A stretch of 64,000 bases of DNA from Chloroflexota bacterium (GTDB taxonomy: Bacteria; Chloroflexota; UBA11872; VXNJ01): NCBI GenBank assembly GCA_009840625.1, contig VXNJ01000009.1, forward strand, positions 1 to 64,000. The letters run 5' to 3'. Positions within the stretch are counted from its first letter, which is position 1. Each line of letters opens with the position of its first letter. The position numbers were made by a program, and so were the translations under genes. The notes beneath the pieces were generated by a model, which was not told where the DNA came from, searched no databases, and saw nothing but the letters and a program-made list of their open reading frames with translations. This document shows positions 1 to 11,798 of the stretch, one piece after another.

Positions 1-596
1 TATTTCCGTGGGCCGTTTCTGATGTTTATAAGTCCCTGGCTTTTGTGCCTTCCGGGCGCTAGCCCCCGGCCCGCCCGGGCCGCCCCCCGGGGGCCCGGGG
101 CCGCGGGGGCGGCCGCGCCGGCGCGGCCCGCCTGCTGCAGCAGGCCCACGCCGACGGATTGGGTCAGGTCAGGGGCCGGGTTTCCCCGAGGGCACCGTTC
201 GTGCGCGGGATCGAACAGCTGACCGCGGTGGAGATCCGGCGCGGTGAAGGGCTGATGTTTCGGATCAACAACCTGGACGGCCTGCTGGCCGCGGTCGGCC
301 CGCACCTATCCCTGCGACGCCGCACAGTCGCGGTCACCTCGCCGCCCGTTAATTTGAATGTCGCCGGCCAGGTGCGCTCGCTCAGCTTCCCTTCGGCCCA
401 GGCGGTCTTCGGACCGGCAGTCGAAGACGCACCGGTGGTGGACCTTTCGGAAGGCGAGTTCCTGGCGCTCGTGTTCGGCTGCCCGGGCAGCGCCGCGGCG
501 CTGCAAAAAGGTAATTTGCGAGTTGACTCGCGCGCGCAGCTGGAGGCCGTTTTCCCTGAGGACGGCTGGGTCCTCTGGGAGGCCGATCACTACTGA
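1..596 (+). pseudogene. GNAT-like acetyltransferase remnant, interrupted and cut by window edge
   Basis: Reading from base 3, the frame gives 19 protein-like residues ending in FYxLGF-like SDVYKSLAFVPSGR, which resembles the end of a GNAT acetyltransferase fold, then a TAG stop at 60-62. The same frame reopens and runs through a pure G/C tract into a plausible C-terminal domain (LLQQAHADGLGQVRG onward; FRINNLDGLLAAVG; LNVAGQVRSLSF) ending at TGA 594-596. That tail resembles the sterol-carrier-like C-terminal domain of Eis-type GNAT proteins. Either the gene is broken by one in-frame stop plus the G/C tract, or the tract is a sequencing or assembly error, or these are two separate gene ends. 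The first possible in-frame start after the stop is TTG at 159. The family assignment is tentative. Confidence 0.4.
62..132. repeat. 71-base tract of only G and C
   Basis: Every base from 62 to 132 is G or C, with several self-complementary blocks (for example CCCCCGGGGG near 85-94). It would form strong hairpins on either strand. It lies exactly where the acetyltransferase-like reading frame breaks. Confidence 0.8.
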
Positions 597-666
597 CGGC
601 AAGCGGGCAGCGGCATAGAATTCTGGCCAGCGAGCGAACCCGCACCCGGAATTCAAGGTTGGAATT

Positions 667-1119
667 ATGTCTTTAAATGTCGGTGACCTGGCCCCCGATT
701 TCGAACTCCTCAACGGCGCCGGCGATACGGTGCGGCTGTCCGACTTCAAGGGCCAGAAGGTGATAGTGGTCTTCTATCCGCTCGCTTTTTCGGGGATCTG
801 CCAGAACGAATTGACCGATTACAACGCCAAGGCCGACCGCATCAAGGCCGCCGGGGCCAGGGTTCTGGGCGTATCGGTCGACAGCTTCTTCGCCGTCGGG
901 GCGTTCGCCGACGCGATCGGACTCGACGATTCAATTACGCTGCTCTCGGACTTCCCTGACCACGCCGCCGGCGAAGCCTACGGGGCCTACAACAGCGAGA
1001 CCGGTTTCAATGAACGCGTGACGGTGGTAATCGACGAGGATGGCCGGATCGTCTACAAGGTCCACAATCCGGCCCCCGACCGCCGCGACGAGGAAGAGGC
1101 GCTGGCCGCCCTCGGCTAG
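667..1119 (+). CDS. AhpE-type 1-Cys peroxiredoxin
   Basis: This is a 150-residue thiol peroxidase of the AhpC/TSA superfamily that reduces hydrogen peroxide, organic hydroperoxides or peroxynitrite in the cytoplasm. The peroxidatic cysteine is Cys45 in FYPLAFSGICQNE, the same position and motif as mycobacterial AhpE. It is the only cysteine in the protein, so a 1-Cys mechanism needing an external thiol is expected. The N-terminal GDxAPDFEL motif and the length fit the family. The ATG follows a short purine-rich stretch (GGTTGGAATT). It stands alone, convergent with clpC 26 bases away. Confidence 0.9.
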   Translation: MSLNVGDLAPDFELLNGAGDTVRLSDFKGQKVIVVFYPLAFSGICQNELTDYNAKADRIKAAGARVLGVSVDSFFAVGAFADAIGLDDSITLLSDFPDHAAGEAYGAYNSETGFNERVTVVIDEDGRIVYKVHNPAPDRRDEEEALAALG

Positions 1120-1145
1120 ATTTTTCCGGTTTGGCGGCGGCCCGG

Positions 1146-3620
<2,475 letters not shown>

Positions 3621-3678
3621 TTGTCTATTCCCGTTTACTCAATGGACTTTCTGAATCACCCGCGGCTAATTGGCCCGG

Positions 3679-4080
3679 TCACTGCGTGGCGCGCCGCAGG
3701 ATCCGCTTGAGGCGCGCTATCTCGTTGTGAAGCTGGTTGACCTCGCGCCGATGGGCAAGGGCCTGCTCATCGAGTTCGATCCGATGCCGGCGGCGCATCT
3801 CCTCGACGCGGTCGTGCAGCTCGAGGATGATTTCGACCCCCGACAGGTTGGCCCCCTCGTCCTGGGTCAATTCACGTATCCGCCGCACGCGCTGCACGTC
3901 GCGCATCGAATACATTCGCACCGATCCGTCGGACCGAATGGGATTCACCAGCCCGACGCGCTCGTAGTGGCGCAGGGTCTGCGGATGGGTGCCGGTCATC
4001 TTGGCGACCACCCCGATGAAGAACCCTTTCACGTCGTTGTCGTCGCGCGGCCCGCGCCGGCCGCGCCGGTCATCTGCCAT
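3679..4080 (-). CDS. hspR: HspR-like MerR-family heat-shock repressor
   Basis: A 133-residue MerR-family regulator. The winged helix-turn-helix starts at about residue 20 (FFIGVVAKMTGTHPQTLRHY, then ERVGLVNPIRS) and is followed by RMYSMRDVQRVRRI and a coiled-coil dimer helix. This matches HspR, which in actinobacteria represses dnaK, clpB and lon and uses DnaK as co-repressor. Its place inside the dnaK operon, overlapping the end of dnaJ by 11 bases, supports autoregulation. A palindrome with the correct HspR-site geometry lies over the lon promoter (9918-9938). The family is clear; the target genes here are inferred. Confidence 0.88.
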   Translation of the reverse strand: MADDRRGRRGPRDDNDVKGFFIGVVAKMTGTHPQTLRHYERVGLVNPIRSDGSVRMYSMRDVQRVRRIRELTQDEGANLSGVEIILELHDRVEEMRRRHRIELDEQALAHRREVNQLHNEIARLKRILRRATQ

Positions 4081-5020
4081 TGCTTGCCTCCAGATCCTCC
4101 CCGCGCAGCTTCGCCAGGTCCCGGATCAGATCCCGCTGCTGGCCATCCAGCCCCTTGGGAGTGGTCACGTTCACTTTCACGAACAGGTCTCCCCGCTCGC
4201 CTTTGCCCATTTGCGGCAGCCCCTTGCCGCGCAGCCGCAGGCGCGCGCCCTGAGATACCTCGGGCGGCACCCGGACCCGCAGCTTTTCGCCGCCCAGCGT
4301 CGACACCACTGCGCGCGTGCCCAGGGCCGCCGCCGTCATCGGGATTGAAATATCGGTCTCGAGATTTACCCCGTTGCGGCGCATGCTGGGGTGATCGAGC
4401 ACCCTGACCTTCAGGAATAGATCGCCGCGAGTGCCGTCCGGACGCACGCCGCCTTCGCCGGCCAGGCGGATCCGCGCCCCGGGGCGGACCCCGGGCGGAA
4501 TCTTGACCCGCAGGCGCCGGTTGGCGGTGCCACCGATCCCGTCCGGCGACCGGACCGAAATCATGCGCTGGGAACCGTTGAGGATCTCTTCCAGGGTCAC
4601 GTCGACTTCGTGCGCCACGTCGGCGGCGCGGGCCCCGGCGGACTGGCGCGTGCCCCGGGCGCCGGCGGCGGCGCCAAAACTGCCGAAGAGCTGCTCGAAG
4701 AAATCGGAGAACCCGGCGCCGCCCATCGGCCCGTGCCCGCCGAAGCCGGGGCCCCCGAAACCGGCCTGGCGCATGGCCGCCTCGAACGAGCCGTGCTGGC
4801 GGTAGGCCGAACCGAATCGGTCGTAGCGGGCCTTCTTCTCCGGATCGGAGAGGACTTGGTGGGCCTCGTTGATTTCCTTGAAACGGGTCTCCGCCTTGGG
4901 GTCCCCGGGATTGACGTCGGGGTGGTACTTGCGCGCCAGTCGCCGGTAGGCGCGTTTGATCGCGTCGGCGTCAGCCGAGCGGTCGAGCTCAAGAATCTTG
5001 TAGTAATCGCGGTACTCCAC
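4070..5020 (-). CDS. dnaJ: DnaJ/CbpA-type co-chaperone lacking the zinc finger
   Basis: Hsp40 that stimulates DnaK ATPase and delivers clients. The J domain is at 1-70 with the HPD motif in KYHPDVNPGD. It is followed by a Gly/Phe-rich linker (about 85-120, GFGGPGFGGHGPMGGAGF) and two C-terminal beta-sandwich domains (about 135-305). The cysteine-rich CxxCxGxG zinc domain of canonical DnaJ is absent, so it is a class B (CbpA-like) protein of 316 residues. The GTG start lies 2 bases after the grpE stop. It is probably the only J protein of this operon, so it may serve as the main DnaJ. Confidence 0.9.
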   Translation of the reverse strand: MEYRDYYKILELDRSADADAIKRAYRRLARKYHPDVNPGDPKAETRFKEINEAHQVLSDPEKKARYDRFGSAYRQHGSFEAAMRQAGFGGPGFGGHGPMGGAGFSDFFEQLFGSFGAAAGARGTRQSAGARAADVAHEVDVTLEEILNGSQRMISVRSPDGIGGTANRRLRVKIPPGVRPGARIRLAGEGGVRPDGTRGDLFLKVRVLDHPSMRRNGVNLETDISIPMTAAALGTRAVVSTLGGEKLRVRVPPEVSQGARLRLRGKGLPQMGKGERGDLFVKVNVTTPKGLDGQQRDLIRDLAKLRGEDLEASNGR

Positions 5021-5022
5021 GG

Positions 5023-5517
5023 TTAGGTTCCGCCTTGCTGGGGCGGTCCCGCCACCTGGACCTGTGCGGGCCGCAGGACGACCCCGTCGGCCCGGTATCC
5101 AGTCCGGACCACGGCCACGATTTGGCCCTCGTCAACTTCGTCGCTGGGCAGGCAGGCCACCACCTCGTGCAATCGCGGGTCGAAATGCCCCGCCGCCGGG
5201 ACGGCTTCCAACCCGGCCCGGCCCAGAGTTTCCAGCAACTGGGTGCGCACCATTCCAATGCCGACAGCGAGCTGATCGTCCGGATCGGCAGCCGCCTGCA
5301 GCGCCCGCTCGAGGTTGTCTAGCACCGGCAACAACCCGGACAGCAATTCCTGCCGGGCACCCGCTACCGCTTCCTGGCGACGACGCTCCGAGCGCCGCCG
5401 CAGATTCTCCAGGTCGGCCTGCAACCGCAGGATCTGGTTCTGCAGCTCATCGACTCCGCAAGCGTGGTCGGGGGATTCCGGCGACGGCCTGGGGGCGGAC
5501 TCGGAGACCACGCTCAC
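5023..5517 (-). CDS. grpE: GrpE nucleotide exchange factor
   Basis: Releases ADP from DnaK. The 164 residues contain an acidic, proline-rich N-terminus, a long coiled-coil helix (about 20-75, [17 protein letters not shown]) and the beta-wing domain with [37 protein letters not shown]-type residues near 120-155. The GTG start overlaps the dnaK stop as GTGA, indicating coupled translation. The order dnaK-grpE-dnaJ is the standard one. Confidence 0.93.
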   Translation of the reverse strand: MSVVSESAPRPSPESPDHACGVDELQNQILRLQADLENLRRRSERRRQEAVAGARQELLSGLLPVLDNLERALQAAADPDDQLAVGIGMVRTQLLETLGRAGLEAVPAAGHFDPRLHEVVACLPSDEVDEGQIVAVVRTGYRADGVVLRPAQVQVAGPPQQGGT

Positions 5518-7424
5518 TTCCCTTCGTCGTCGGCTGCCGAGAACTCCGCGTCGACGACGTCATCGGCATCGGCGGCGGCATCGTCCGCACCGTCTGGACC
5601 GGCCTGGCCGTTGGCGCCAGTCTGGTAGACGCGCTGGCCGATCTCCAGCTGGCGCTGGCTGAGCTCCTCGGTGCGCCGGCGCAGTTCGGCCAGATCGGGC
5701 GCGTCCTGGTCAAGCAGCCCGCGCAGCTCGGCTATCTGGCTCTCAATCTCGCTTTTTTCCTCGTCCGAGAGCTGGTCGCTGTGCTCATTGACCAGCCGCT
5801 CGACTTGGTAGGCGGCGGCGTCGGCCTGATTTCGCAAATCGGCCAATTCGCGTCGGTCGCGGTCCTCGCTGGCGTGTCGCTCGGCATCCTGCACCAGGGC
5901 GTCGATCTGGTCCTTGTCCAGGTTGGTCGACGCCGTAATCGTGATTTTCTGCTCCTTGCCGGTGCCGGTGTCCTTGGCCTTGACGTTTACGATCCCGTTC
6001 ACGTCGATGTCGAATGTGACCTCGATCTGCGGAACTCCACGCGGGGCCGGCGGAATCCCCTCGAGCCGGAACCGGCCCAGGGTCATGTTGTCGGCGGCCA
6101 TGGCGCGCTCGCCCTGCAGGATGTGGATGTCGACCGCGGTCTGGCCGTCCTCGGCGGTCGAGAAGATCTCGGACTTGGAAGTCGGGATCGTGGTGTTGCG
6201 CTCGATCAGGGTCGTCTTCACCGATCCCAGCGTCTCCAGACCCAGCGAAAGCGGCGTCACGTCGAGCAGGACCACGTCGCGGACATCGCCGGTGATTATT
6301 CCGGCCTGGATCGCGGCCCCGATCGCGACGACCTCGTCGGGATTGACTGATCGATTGGGCTCTTTGCCGGTGAGTTCCTTGACCAGGTCTTGGACCGCCG
6401 GCATGCGCGTGGATCCGCCCACCATGACGATTTCGTCGACCTGCTCGGGGGTGATCCCGGCGTCGCGCAGTACCTTGCGAAACGGATCCACCATGCGGCG
6501 GTTGAGATCGCCGACCAACTCCTCAAAGCGCGACCGGCGCAGGGTAACCGCAAGGTGCTTGGGACCGGTCTGGTCGGCGGTGATGAACGGAAGGTTGATC
6601 TCGGTTTGCGGGGTCGTGGAGAGTTCGATCTTTGCTTTTTCGGCCGCTTCCACCAGGCGCTGCAGGGCCTGCGGGTCCGAGCGCAGGTCAATCCCTTGAT
6701 CGCGCTTGAACTCGTCGACGAGGTGGGCGACGATGCGCTGGTCGTAGTCGTCGCCACCAAGGTGGGTATCACCGTTGGTGGCCTTGACCTCAAAGACTCC
6801 GTCGCCGACCTCGAGCACCGACACGTCAAAAGTCCCGCCGCCAAGGTCCCAGACCAAGATGGTTTCGGCGGACTTCTTCTCAAGACCGTAAGCCAGCGAG
6901 GCTGCAGTCGGTTCGTTGATGATCCGCAGCACGTCCAGCCCGGCGATGGTGCCGGCATTCTTGGTCGCCTGGCGCTGACTGTCGTTGAAGTACGCCGGGA
7001 CCGTGATCACCGCCTGCTTGACCTCCTCGCCCAGATACTCCTCGGCGTCGGCCTTCAGCTTCTGCAGGACCATCGCCGAGATCTCTTCGGGAGTCACGTC
7101 GCTGTTTAGCTGCGGGATCCGAATTCGGGCCTCGTTACCCTTGCCGTCAACGATCTCGAACGAGACCTGTTCACGCTCGGAGTCAACTTCGTCGAAGCGG
7201 CGTCCGACGAATCGCTTGGCCGAGTAAATGGTGTTGGCCGGATTCAGCACGCTCTGGCGTCGGGCCAGCTGTCCGACGAGGCGTTCGCCGTTCTTGGAAT
7301 AGGCCACCACCGACGGCGTGGTCCGGGCCCCCTCCACGTTGGTGATTACGGTCGGTTGCCCGGCTTCCATGAACGCGACCACCGAGTTGGTGGTGCCCAG
7401 GTCTATTCCGACAACTTTGGCCAT
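5514..7424 (-). CDS. dnaK: Hsp70 chaperone DnaK
   Basis: ATP-driven chaperone of 636 residues. The ATPase domain starts with [13 protein letters not shown] at residues 4-16 and includes the phosphate-2 loop [13 protein letters not shown] and the adenosine motif MVGGSTRMP. The linker [15 protein letters not shown] leads into the substrate-binding domain and helical lid, ending in a long acidic tail. The ATG is preceded by AGAAAGG at a good distance. It heads the dnaK-grpE-dnaJ-hspR-clpC run and lies 64 bases after lon on the same strand, so it may also be read from the lon promoter. No perfect HAIR or CIRCE element is visible in the lon-dnaK gap. Confidence 0.97.
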   Translation of the reverse strand: MAKVVGIDLGTTNSVVAFMEAGQPTVITNVEGARTTPSVVAYSKNGERLVGQLARRQSVLNPANTIYSAKRFVGRRFDEVDSEREQVSFEIVDGKGNEARIRIPQLNSDVTPEEISAMVLQKLKADAEEYLGEEVKQAVITVPAYFNDSQRQATKNAGTIAGLDVLRIINEPTAASLAYGLEKKSAETILVWDLGGGTFDVSVLEVGDGVFEVKATNGDTHLGGDDYDQRIVAHLVDEFKRDQGIDLRSDPQALQRLVEAAEKAKIELSTTPQTEINLPFITADQTGPKHLAVTLRRSRFEELVGDLNRRMVDPFRKVLRDAGITPEQVDEIVMVGGSTRMPAVQDLVKELTGKEPNRSVNPDEVVAIGAAIQAGIITGDVRDVVLLDVTPLSLGLETLGSVKTTLIERNTTIPTSKSEIFSTAEDGQTAVDIHILQGERAMAADNMTLGRFRLEGIPPAPRGVPQIEVTFDIDVNGIVNVKAKDTGTGKEQKITITASTNLDKDQIDALVQDAERHASEDRDRRELADLRNQADAAAYQVERLVNEHSDQLSDEEKSEIESQIAELRGLLDQDAPDLAELRRRTEELSQRQLEIGQRVYQTGANGQAGPDGADDAAADADDVVDAEFSAADDEGK

Positions 7425-7488
7425 CTGCTAGGTGCCTTTCTGATGCGTCCTCTTGGTCTTGGCCGAAGGGACAGGGTTTGGACTTTGG

Positions 7489-9906
7489 TCAATGGGTGCG
7501 GCGATCCGAATACGGCGACGAACTCAATGCCGCCGCCAGGACTTGGTCCATCGAATCGACGAACGTGAACTTGAATTTGCGGCGCACGTCGGCCGGGATT
7601 TCGCCGACTTCGGAGCGGTTCTCGGAAGGCAGGATTACCTCCCGAATTCCATGGCGCTGCGCCGCAAGCACCTTTTCCTTTACGCCGCCGATCGGCAGCA
7701 CCCGGCCTTGGATGGTCACCTCGCCGGTCATGGCCAGGTCGCCGCGTACGCTGCGGCCCAGAAACGCCGACGCCAACGCGGTTCCCATCGCAATGCCGGC
7801 CGAAGGACCGTCCTTGGGGACCGCGCCTTCCGGCACGTGCAGGTGCACGAACGCGTCGGTGAGCACGTTGGGCTGGAATCCGAGCCTGCCGGCATGCCGG
7901 GTCACGTATGAAAGCGCCGCGTGGGCAGATTCAGTCATGACGTCGCCCAGATTGCCGGTGCAGAGGAATTCGCGCTTGCCGCGCGACCAGGCGGCCTCAA
8001 CCGGGAGCAATTCCCCGCCGTGGGCGGTCACCGCCAGACCGTTTACAACGCCGACGCGGTCGCTCGTGTCTTCGCCGCGGTCCGTGTACGGCGCCGGCCC
8101 CAGCAGTTCGCGCAAGTCGGCGATCCGCACCACGCGGTGGGCCGGTTCGCTGGCCGCGCGGCGGCGCGCGACCTTGCGGCAGACCGCCGCGATCCGGCGC
8201 TCCAGCTCGCGTACGCCCGCTTCGCGGGTGTAGCGCTGCACGATCGCGGCCAGGGCCTCGTCGCTGAATCGCAGGCGGGTCTTGCCGGACGCGGCCAGGC
8301 CGTGATCCTTGAGCTGGCGCGGGACCAGGTGGCCCTTGGCAATCGCCATCTTTTCGCGGGCGGTATAGCCTTCCAGGCGGATTATTTCGAGCCGGTCGCG
8401 CAGTGTGGGAGGGATACCCCATTCGTTGTTGGCGGTCAGCAGGAACATGACTTTCGAGAGGTCGTAGCCAACTTCCAGGTAGTGATCGGAAAAGTTGCGG
8501 TTGTGCTCCGGGTCAAGCGCCTCCAACAGCGCCGACGACGGGTCGCCGCGGAAGTCGCGCCCGATCTTGTCGACCTCGTCAAGCACGAAAACCGGGTCGA
8601 CCGCTCCGGCGCGCGCCATGCCCTGGATGATCCGGCCCGGCAAGGCGCCCACATAGGTGCGCCGGTGACCGCGGATTTCGGCCTCGTCGCGGACGCCGCC
8701 CAATGAAACCCGGATGTAGCGACGACGCACCGCCTGCGCGATCGCGCGCCCCAGGCTGGTCTTGCCGACTCCCGGGGGCCCCACTAGGCAGAGGATTGGG
8801 CTCTGCGATTCGTCGGTCAGGGATCGGACCGCGAGGTACTCGACAACCCGTTTCTTGACCTTCTCCAATCCGAAGTGGTGGCGGTCAAGGACCCGGCGCG
8901 CGGACTTCAGCCCGACCCGCCGCCGCCGGCTCTGGGCCGGTGGCCACGGGAGGTCCAGGAGGGTGTCGATGTAATTGCGCACGACCGCCAGTTCGGGCGA
9001 GGCCGGCGATATCCCTTCCAGCCTTTCGATCTCCTTGGTCGCGCGGACGCGGACTGTTTCCGGCATGTTTGAACCGGCGATTGCCTCCAGCAGTTCCTCG
9101 CGTTCGTCACCAACCGCGTTGGCGATGCCCAACTCGCGCTGAATCGTGCGAAGCTGCTCTTTCAGGTAGAAATTCCGTTGCGCGGATTCGATGCCCTCCT
9201 GGATCTGGCTCTGGATCGAGGAACGCACGTCCAGCGTGCGGATCCAACCGTTCAGGAGAGCGGTGACCGCGAACATTCGCTCGTATACGTCGAGTTCTTC
9301 CAGCAATTGCTGCTGGTGCTCGGGATCCTCGACCAGCTTGGCGGCGGCCAAGTCGGCCAGATATCCGGCATGGGTAATCCGCCGGGCCAGCGAGACGACT
9401 TCGGGCGCCACCTGGTTGCTCTTTTCGGCGTACTCGTGAATCTGCGTCGACAGCGTGCGCCGCAGTGCCTCCAGTTCGGGACCGTTGCGCATCGACTCGT
9501 TCAGCGGCGTGATCATCGCCACCAGGCCGTCGCCATCGCGCTCGGTGGCCAGAACCTGGGCCCGTTCCTGGCCCTTGAAAAGTGCCGAGTAGCCGCCGGA
9601 TGGGATCAGGTATTGGCGGACGAGCGCGCAAACGGTCCCGACGGTGTACAAGTCGGCGTCTTGGGCGTCGCCGGCAGATTGCAGCAGTAGCACGTTTTGA
9701 GCCCCGTCGCGTAGGCGCTCCAGAGCCCACAATGAAGCCGGGTCGGTAACCTGCAGCGGCTGCGAGATGCGCGGGAACGCCACCTGCTCGGATAGAACCA
9801 CGACCGGCAGTTCGGTCGCACCGGTGACGCCCTCGGCGTCAACTTCCAGCGCGTCTTGGGGCATCGAATCAGGAGTCAGGGAGGCTATCACTTTCTTACT
9901 GTGCAA
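7489..9906 (-). CDS. lon: ATP-dependent Lon protease
   Basis: Cytosolic AAA+ serine protease for misfolded and regulatory proteins. It has an N-terminal LON substrate domain (about 30-240), an AAA+ module with Walker [12 protein letters not shown] and Walker [10 protein letters not shown], and a C-terminal protease domain with Ser702 in [11 protein letters not shown] and Lys745 in GGVKEK (numbered from a TTG at 9906). The promoter -10 hexamer sits at 9909-9914, so that TTG would lie at or before the transcript start. GTG 9891 or ATG 9864 is therefore the likelier real start. The gene may be under HspR control, as in Streptomyces. Confidence 0.95.
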   Translation of the reverse strand: MHSKKVIASLTPDSMPQDALEVDAEGVTGATELPVVVLSEQVAFPRISQPLQVTDPASLWALERLRDGAQNVLLLQSAGDAQDADLYTVGTVCALVRQYLIPSGGYSALFKGQERAQVLATERDGDGLVAMITPLNESMRNGPELEALRRTLSTQIHEYAEKSNQVAPEVVSLARRITHAGYLADLAAAKLVEDPEHQQQLLEELDVYERMFAVTALLNGWIRTLDVRSSIQSQIQEGIESAQRNFYLKEQLRTIQRELGIANAVGDEREELLEAIAGSNMPETVRVRATKEIERLEGISPASPELAVVRNYIDTLLDLPWPPAQSRRRRVGLKSARRVLDRHHFGLEKVKKRVVEYLAVRSLTDESQSPILCLVGPPGVGKTSLGRAIAQAVRRRYIRVSLGGVRDEAEIRGHRRTYVGALPGRIIQGMARAGAVDPVFVLDEVDKIGRDFRGDPSSALLEALDPEHNRNFSDHYLEVGYDLSKVMFLLTANNEWGIPPTLRDRLEIIRLEGYTAREKMAIAKGHLVPRQLKDHGLAASGKTRLRFSDEALAAIVQRYTREAGVRELERRIAAVCRKVARRRAASEPAHRVVRIADLRELLGPAPYTDRGEDTSDRVGVVNGLAVTAHGGELLPVEAAWSRGKREFLCTGNLGDVMTESAHAALSYVTRHAGRLGFQPNVLTDAFVHLHVPEGAVPKDGPSAGIAMGTALASAFLGRSVRGDLAMTGEVTIQGRVLPIGGVKEKVLAAQRHGIREVILPSENRSEVGEIPADVRRKFKFTFVDSMDQVLAAALSSSPYSDRRTH

Positions 9907-9908
9907 AT

Positions 9909-9937
9909 AGTGTACTTGTTGAGCGTGTAGATGTCAA
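9909..9937 (-). promoter_or_regulatory. Sigma-70 promoter of lon
   Basis: On the minus strand there is a perfect -35 TTGACA (9932-9937), a 17-base spacer, and a -10 TACACT (9909-9914). It is the best consensus promoter seen in the window. The predicted transcript start near 9902 argues against the TTG at 9906 as start codon of lon. Confidence 0.72.
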
Positions 9938-9938
9938 C
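9918..9938. promoter_or_regulatory. Candidate HspR operator (HAIR-like palindrome)
   Basis: This 21-base element is GTTGA, 11 bases, TCAAC. The known HspR inverted repeat is CTTGAGT-N7-ACTCAAG, i.e. TTGA-N11-TCAA at its core. Both cores and the spacing match exactly, and 9 of the 14 consensus arm positions agree. It covers the -35 hexamer of lon, where a repressor would block polymerase. HspR is encoded 5.8 kb away in the same block. Confidence 0.45.
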
Positions 9939-9990
9939 TTTTATGACATTCGGTTGATTAAGCGGCTGGCGCGCCAATAAAATTCCCGCG

Positions 9991-11310
9991 ATGATCCGTC
10001 GAAACCGGATGCTGACACGTCGCCGGGTGCTGGGCGCCGGGCTTGCAGGGCTTTTGCCCGCCGCCTGCCGGCCGGTATCCGATGCGCCGTCCGGTCCAAC
10101 CCCGGAGCCCGCCGGGCCGACCATCGGCGACCCCAACATTGCGCCGCTTCTGGTCGCCTCTCCGGGCGATTCCGAGATCGCCCGACCGGTGCTGGTGGAA
10201 TTCACCCGCCAGAACCCCAGCCTGCTGGCGCGCTGGGAGAAGGTCGAAGGCGACTTCACCGCGGTCCTGGAGGCGCGGCTGGCGACTGCCTCGGCGCCGG
10301 ACGTGGTCCGGGTGCGGGAAGGCCAGATTGGCCGCTGGCGCCACGCGGGCCTGCTGGCCGGTTTCGGCAATGACGAATTGTTCGAACAGTTGCCGGCGTT
10401 GCTCTACGCCGGCGCGCGGGCGGGCACCTTTGACCCCGACGGCGTTCCTTGGGGAGTCCCGCACTATCACGACGCGATGTTTCTGGCCTACAACTCGGCC
10501 CACTTGGGCCGGGTCGGCGGCAGGGTGCCGGAGACGCTCGAAGAACTTGCCGGATTCGCCAGGGAACTGCAGGCTCGACATTCGTTGCGCAGCCCCGTCA
10601 GCATCAACCTCGCGCCGAAGGCCAACGCCAATCTGCCCTGGTGGGGATTGCTCAAGGCGGCGGCGGTGTCGTTTGAACAGACCGAGGCGGGCGTCTCCGA
10701 GGCGGCGGCGGTGCTGGATGCGCTCCGGGCGATGGTGGTCGAGGACGGAACCCTCGATCCCGGAATCGAACGGCCCGACTACGACCGCCTGGCGGATGGG
10801 GACTGTGCGTTTGCAATAGTGGGCGCCTACAGCGGACCGCGTCTGCAGTCGGCCGGGGCGCCGATCGCATTTGCCCCGCTTCCCGGCGTATCCGGGCCGG
10901 GCCGGCGCAGCGTCTGCTGGACTCCGGCTTTTGCCCTCGCCAGTCGCCCGCAACCCCATCCGGCGGGGGCGCGACTGGCGGTCCACCTGGGTTCCATCGA
11001 CAAATCCGGCGAGTTTTGGGGGCCGCGACATTTCGCCCTTTCCGGCAGCCTGCCGCCCGCCTATCCCGGCCTCTTGAGAGATTCCTCGGTCAGCGCGCAC
11101 TTTCGGCGTTGGGTGGATCCGGCGGTCCTGAATTCAGTCCTGGAGCAGGCGGCGCCGGTCGACTTCTTGTGGCAACCCTGGTTCCAGCCGTGGGAACATC
11201 GCTGTCAGGAGCTTGTCATGGACGCCGTGCTGGGGCAGACCGAACCGGTGGCCGCGGCAATGCAGATGTGGTCCGACGCCGCCACCTACGGCGACTCGAC
11301 CGACTCCTAG
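9991..11310 (+). CDS. Tat-exported extracellular solute-binding lipoprotein
   Basis: A 439-residue family-1-type ABC solute-binding protein. The N-terminus has the twin-arginine stretch LTRRRVLGAG, a hydrophobic segment and a lipobox LPAAC, followed by a Pro/Gly-rich linker, so it should be exported folded and lipid-anchored. The body shows the periplasmic-binding pattern (TASAPDVVRV, GVPWGVPHYHDAMFLAYNSA, PETLEELAGFA), typical of sugar or oligosaccharide binders. No permease or ATPase gene lies nearby, so the transporter partner must be elsewhere. ATG 9991 is used; ATG 10009 is a possible alternative that keeps the Tat motif. The ligand is unknown. Confidence 0.8.
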   Translation: MIRRNRMLTRRRVLGAGLAGLLPAACRPVSDAPSGPTPEPAGPTIGDPNIAPLLVASPGDSEIARPVLVEFTRQNPSLLARWEKVEGDFTAVLEARLATASAPDVVRVREGQIGRWRHAGLLAGFGNDELFEQLPALLYAGARAGTFDPDGVPWGVPHYHDAMFLAYNSAHLGRVGGRVPETLEELAGFARELQARHSLRSPVSINLAPKANANLPWWGLLKAAAVSFEQTEAGVSEAAAVLDALRAMVVEDGTLDPGIERPDYDRLADGDCAFAIVGAYSGPRLQSAGAPIAFAPLPGVSGPGRRSVCWTPAFALASRPQPHPAGARLAVHLGSIDKSGEFWGPRHFALSGSLPPAYPGLLRDSSVSAHFRRWVDPAVLNSVLEQAAPVDFLWQPWFQPWEHRCQELVMDAVLGQTEPVAAAMQMWSDAATYGDSTDS

Positions 11311-11633
11311 CGGCAACCGGCCCGGACTACGGTCTTGTGGTTGGACCGGACCGGCAATCACCGGGGCCGATGCTGACGCGATGGTCGCTGAGCGGGTATT
11401 GCCGGCACCGGTTGCGAAAACACACCGGCCGCCGAATTCACCGGTTGGGGCTTGCAATATCCCCCGTACCAGGCGCCAGTATGTCCCAACGCCGGGACGT
11501 ATACCCCGCGGCCGCGCCCGGCTCGGCGCAATTTCCCGGAAACCGCCGGCCGGATACGTAAGCCTCATACAATAACGGTGAGTTGATCGGAAGCGCTATT
11601 GCAAGGCGCCGGCGAATCGGATCCAAATTGCTA
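11311..11633. other. Intergenic stretch without a recognised gene
   Basis: No convincing reading frame, tRNA or repeat is seen. A lone -10-like TACAAT lies at 11568-11573 without a matching -35 and might start an alternative, longer aroF leader. Confidence 0.5.
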
Positions 11634-11662
11634 TTGACCTGCTCCTATTTCGCGTTTATCAG
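11634..11662 (+). promoter_or_regulatory. Probable aroF-cluster promoter
   Basis: -35 TTGACC at 11634-11639, 17-base spacer, -10 TATCAG at 11657-11662 (5 of 6 and 4 of 6 consensus matches). The start would fall inside the first arm of the downstream hairpin, which is a weakness of this assignment. Confidence 0.5.
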
Positions 11663-11715
11663 GCCGGTGTATCCGGTCGGCCCGCGCATGTAGCACCCGA
11701 CCCACTACACCGGCC
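11662..11715 (+). ncRNA. Long leader hairpin before the aroF terminator
   Basis: A perfect 10-base inverted repeat GGCCGGTGTA (11662-11671) / TACACCGGCC (11706-11715) encloses a 3x3 internal loop and a second perfect stem GGTCGG (11675-11680) / CCGACC (11697-11702). It ends one base before the intrinsic terminator stem. The pair could be an attenuator of the aro genes, or a short independent RNA. It does not match the T-box core GGGTGGNACC, and the only minimal frame in it (GTG 11667 to TAG 11693, eight codons) has a single aromatic residue. Confidence 0.5.
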
Positions 11716-11716
11716 A

Positions 11717-11748
11717 GCAGAGGTAACCCCTCTGCTTTTTTCTTTTTG
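11717..11748 (+). terminator. Intrinsic terminator 51 bases before aroF
   Basis: Stem GCAGAGG (11717-11723), loop TAACC, stem CCTCTGC (11729-11735), then TTTTTTCTTTTT. It is a textbook Rho-independent terminator placed between the aro promoter region and the aroF start, as expected for attenuation. Confidence 0.82.
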
Positions 11749-11798
11749 AAGCCCAGCCAACATTCGAAACCAACCCCAGCAGTAAAGAGAAATCGGAA

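Noticed and set aside
11662-11748. T-box or TPP riboswitch in the aroF leader
   Set aside because: The T-box core sequence and TPP core motifs are absent on the plus strand; only the hairpin/terminator layout is similar.
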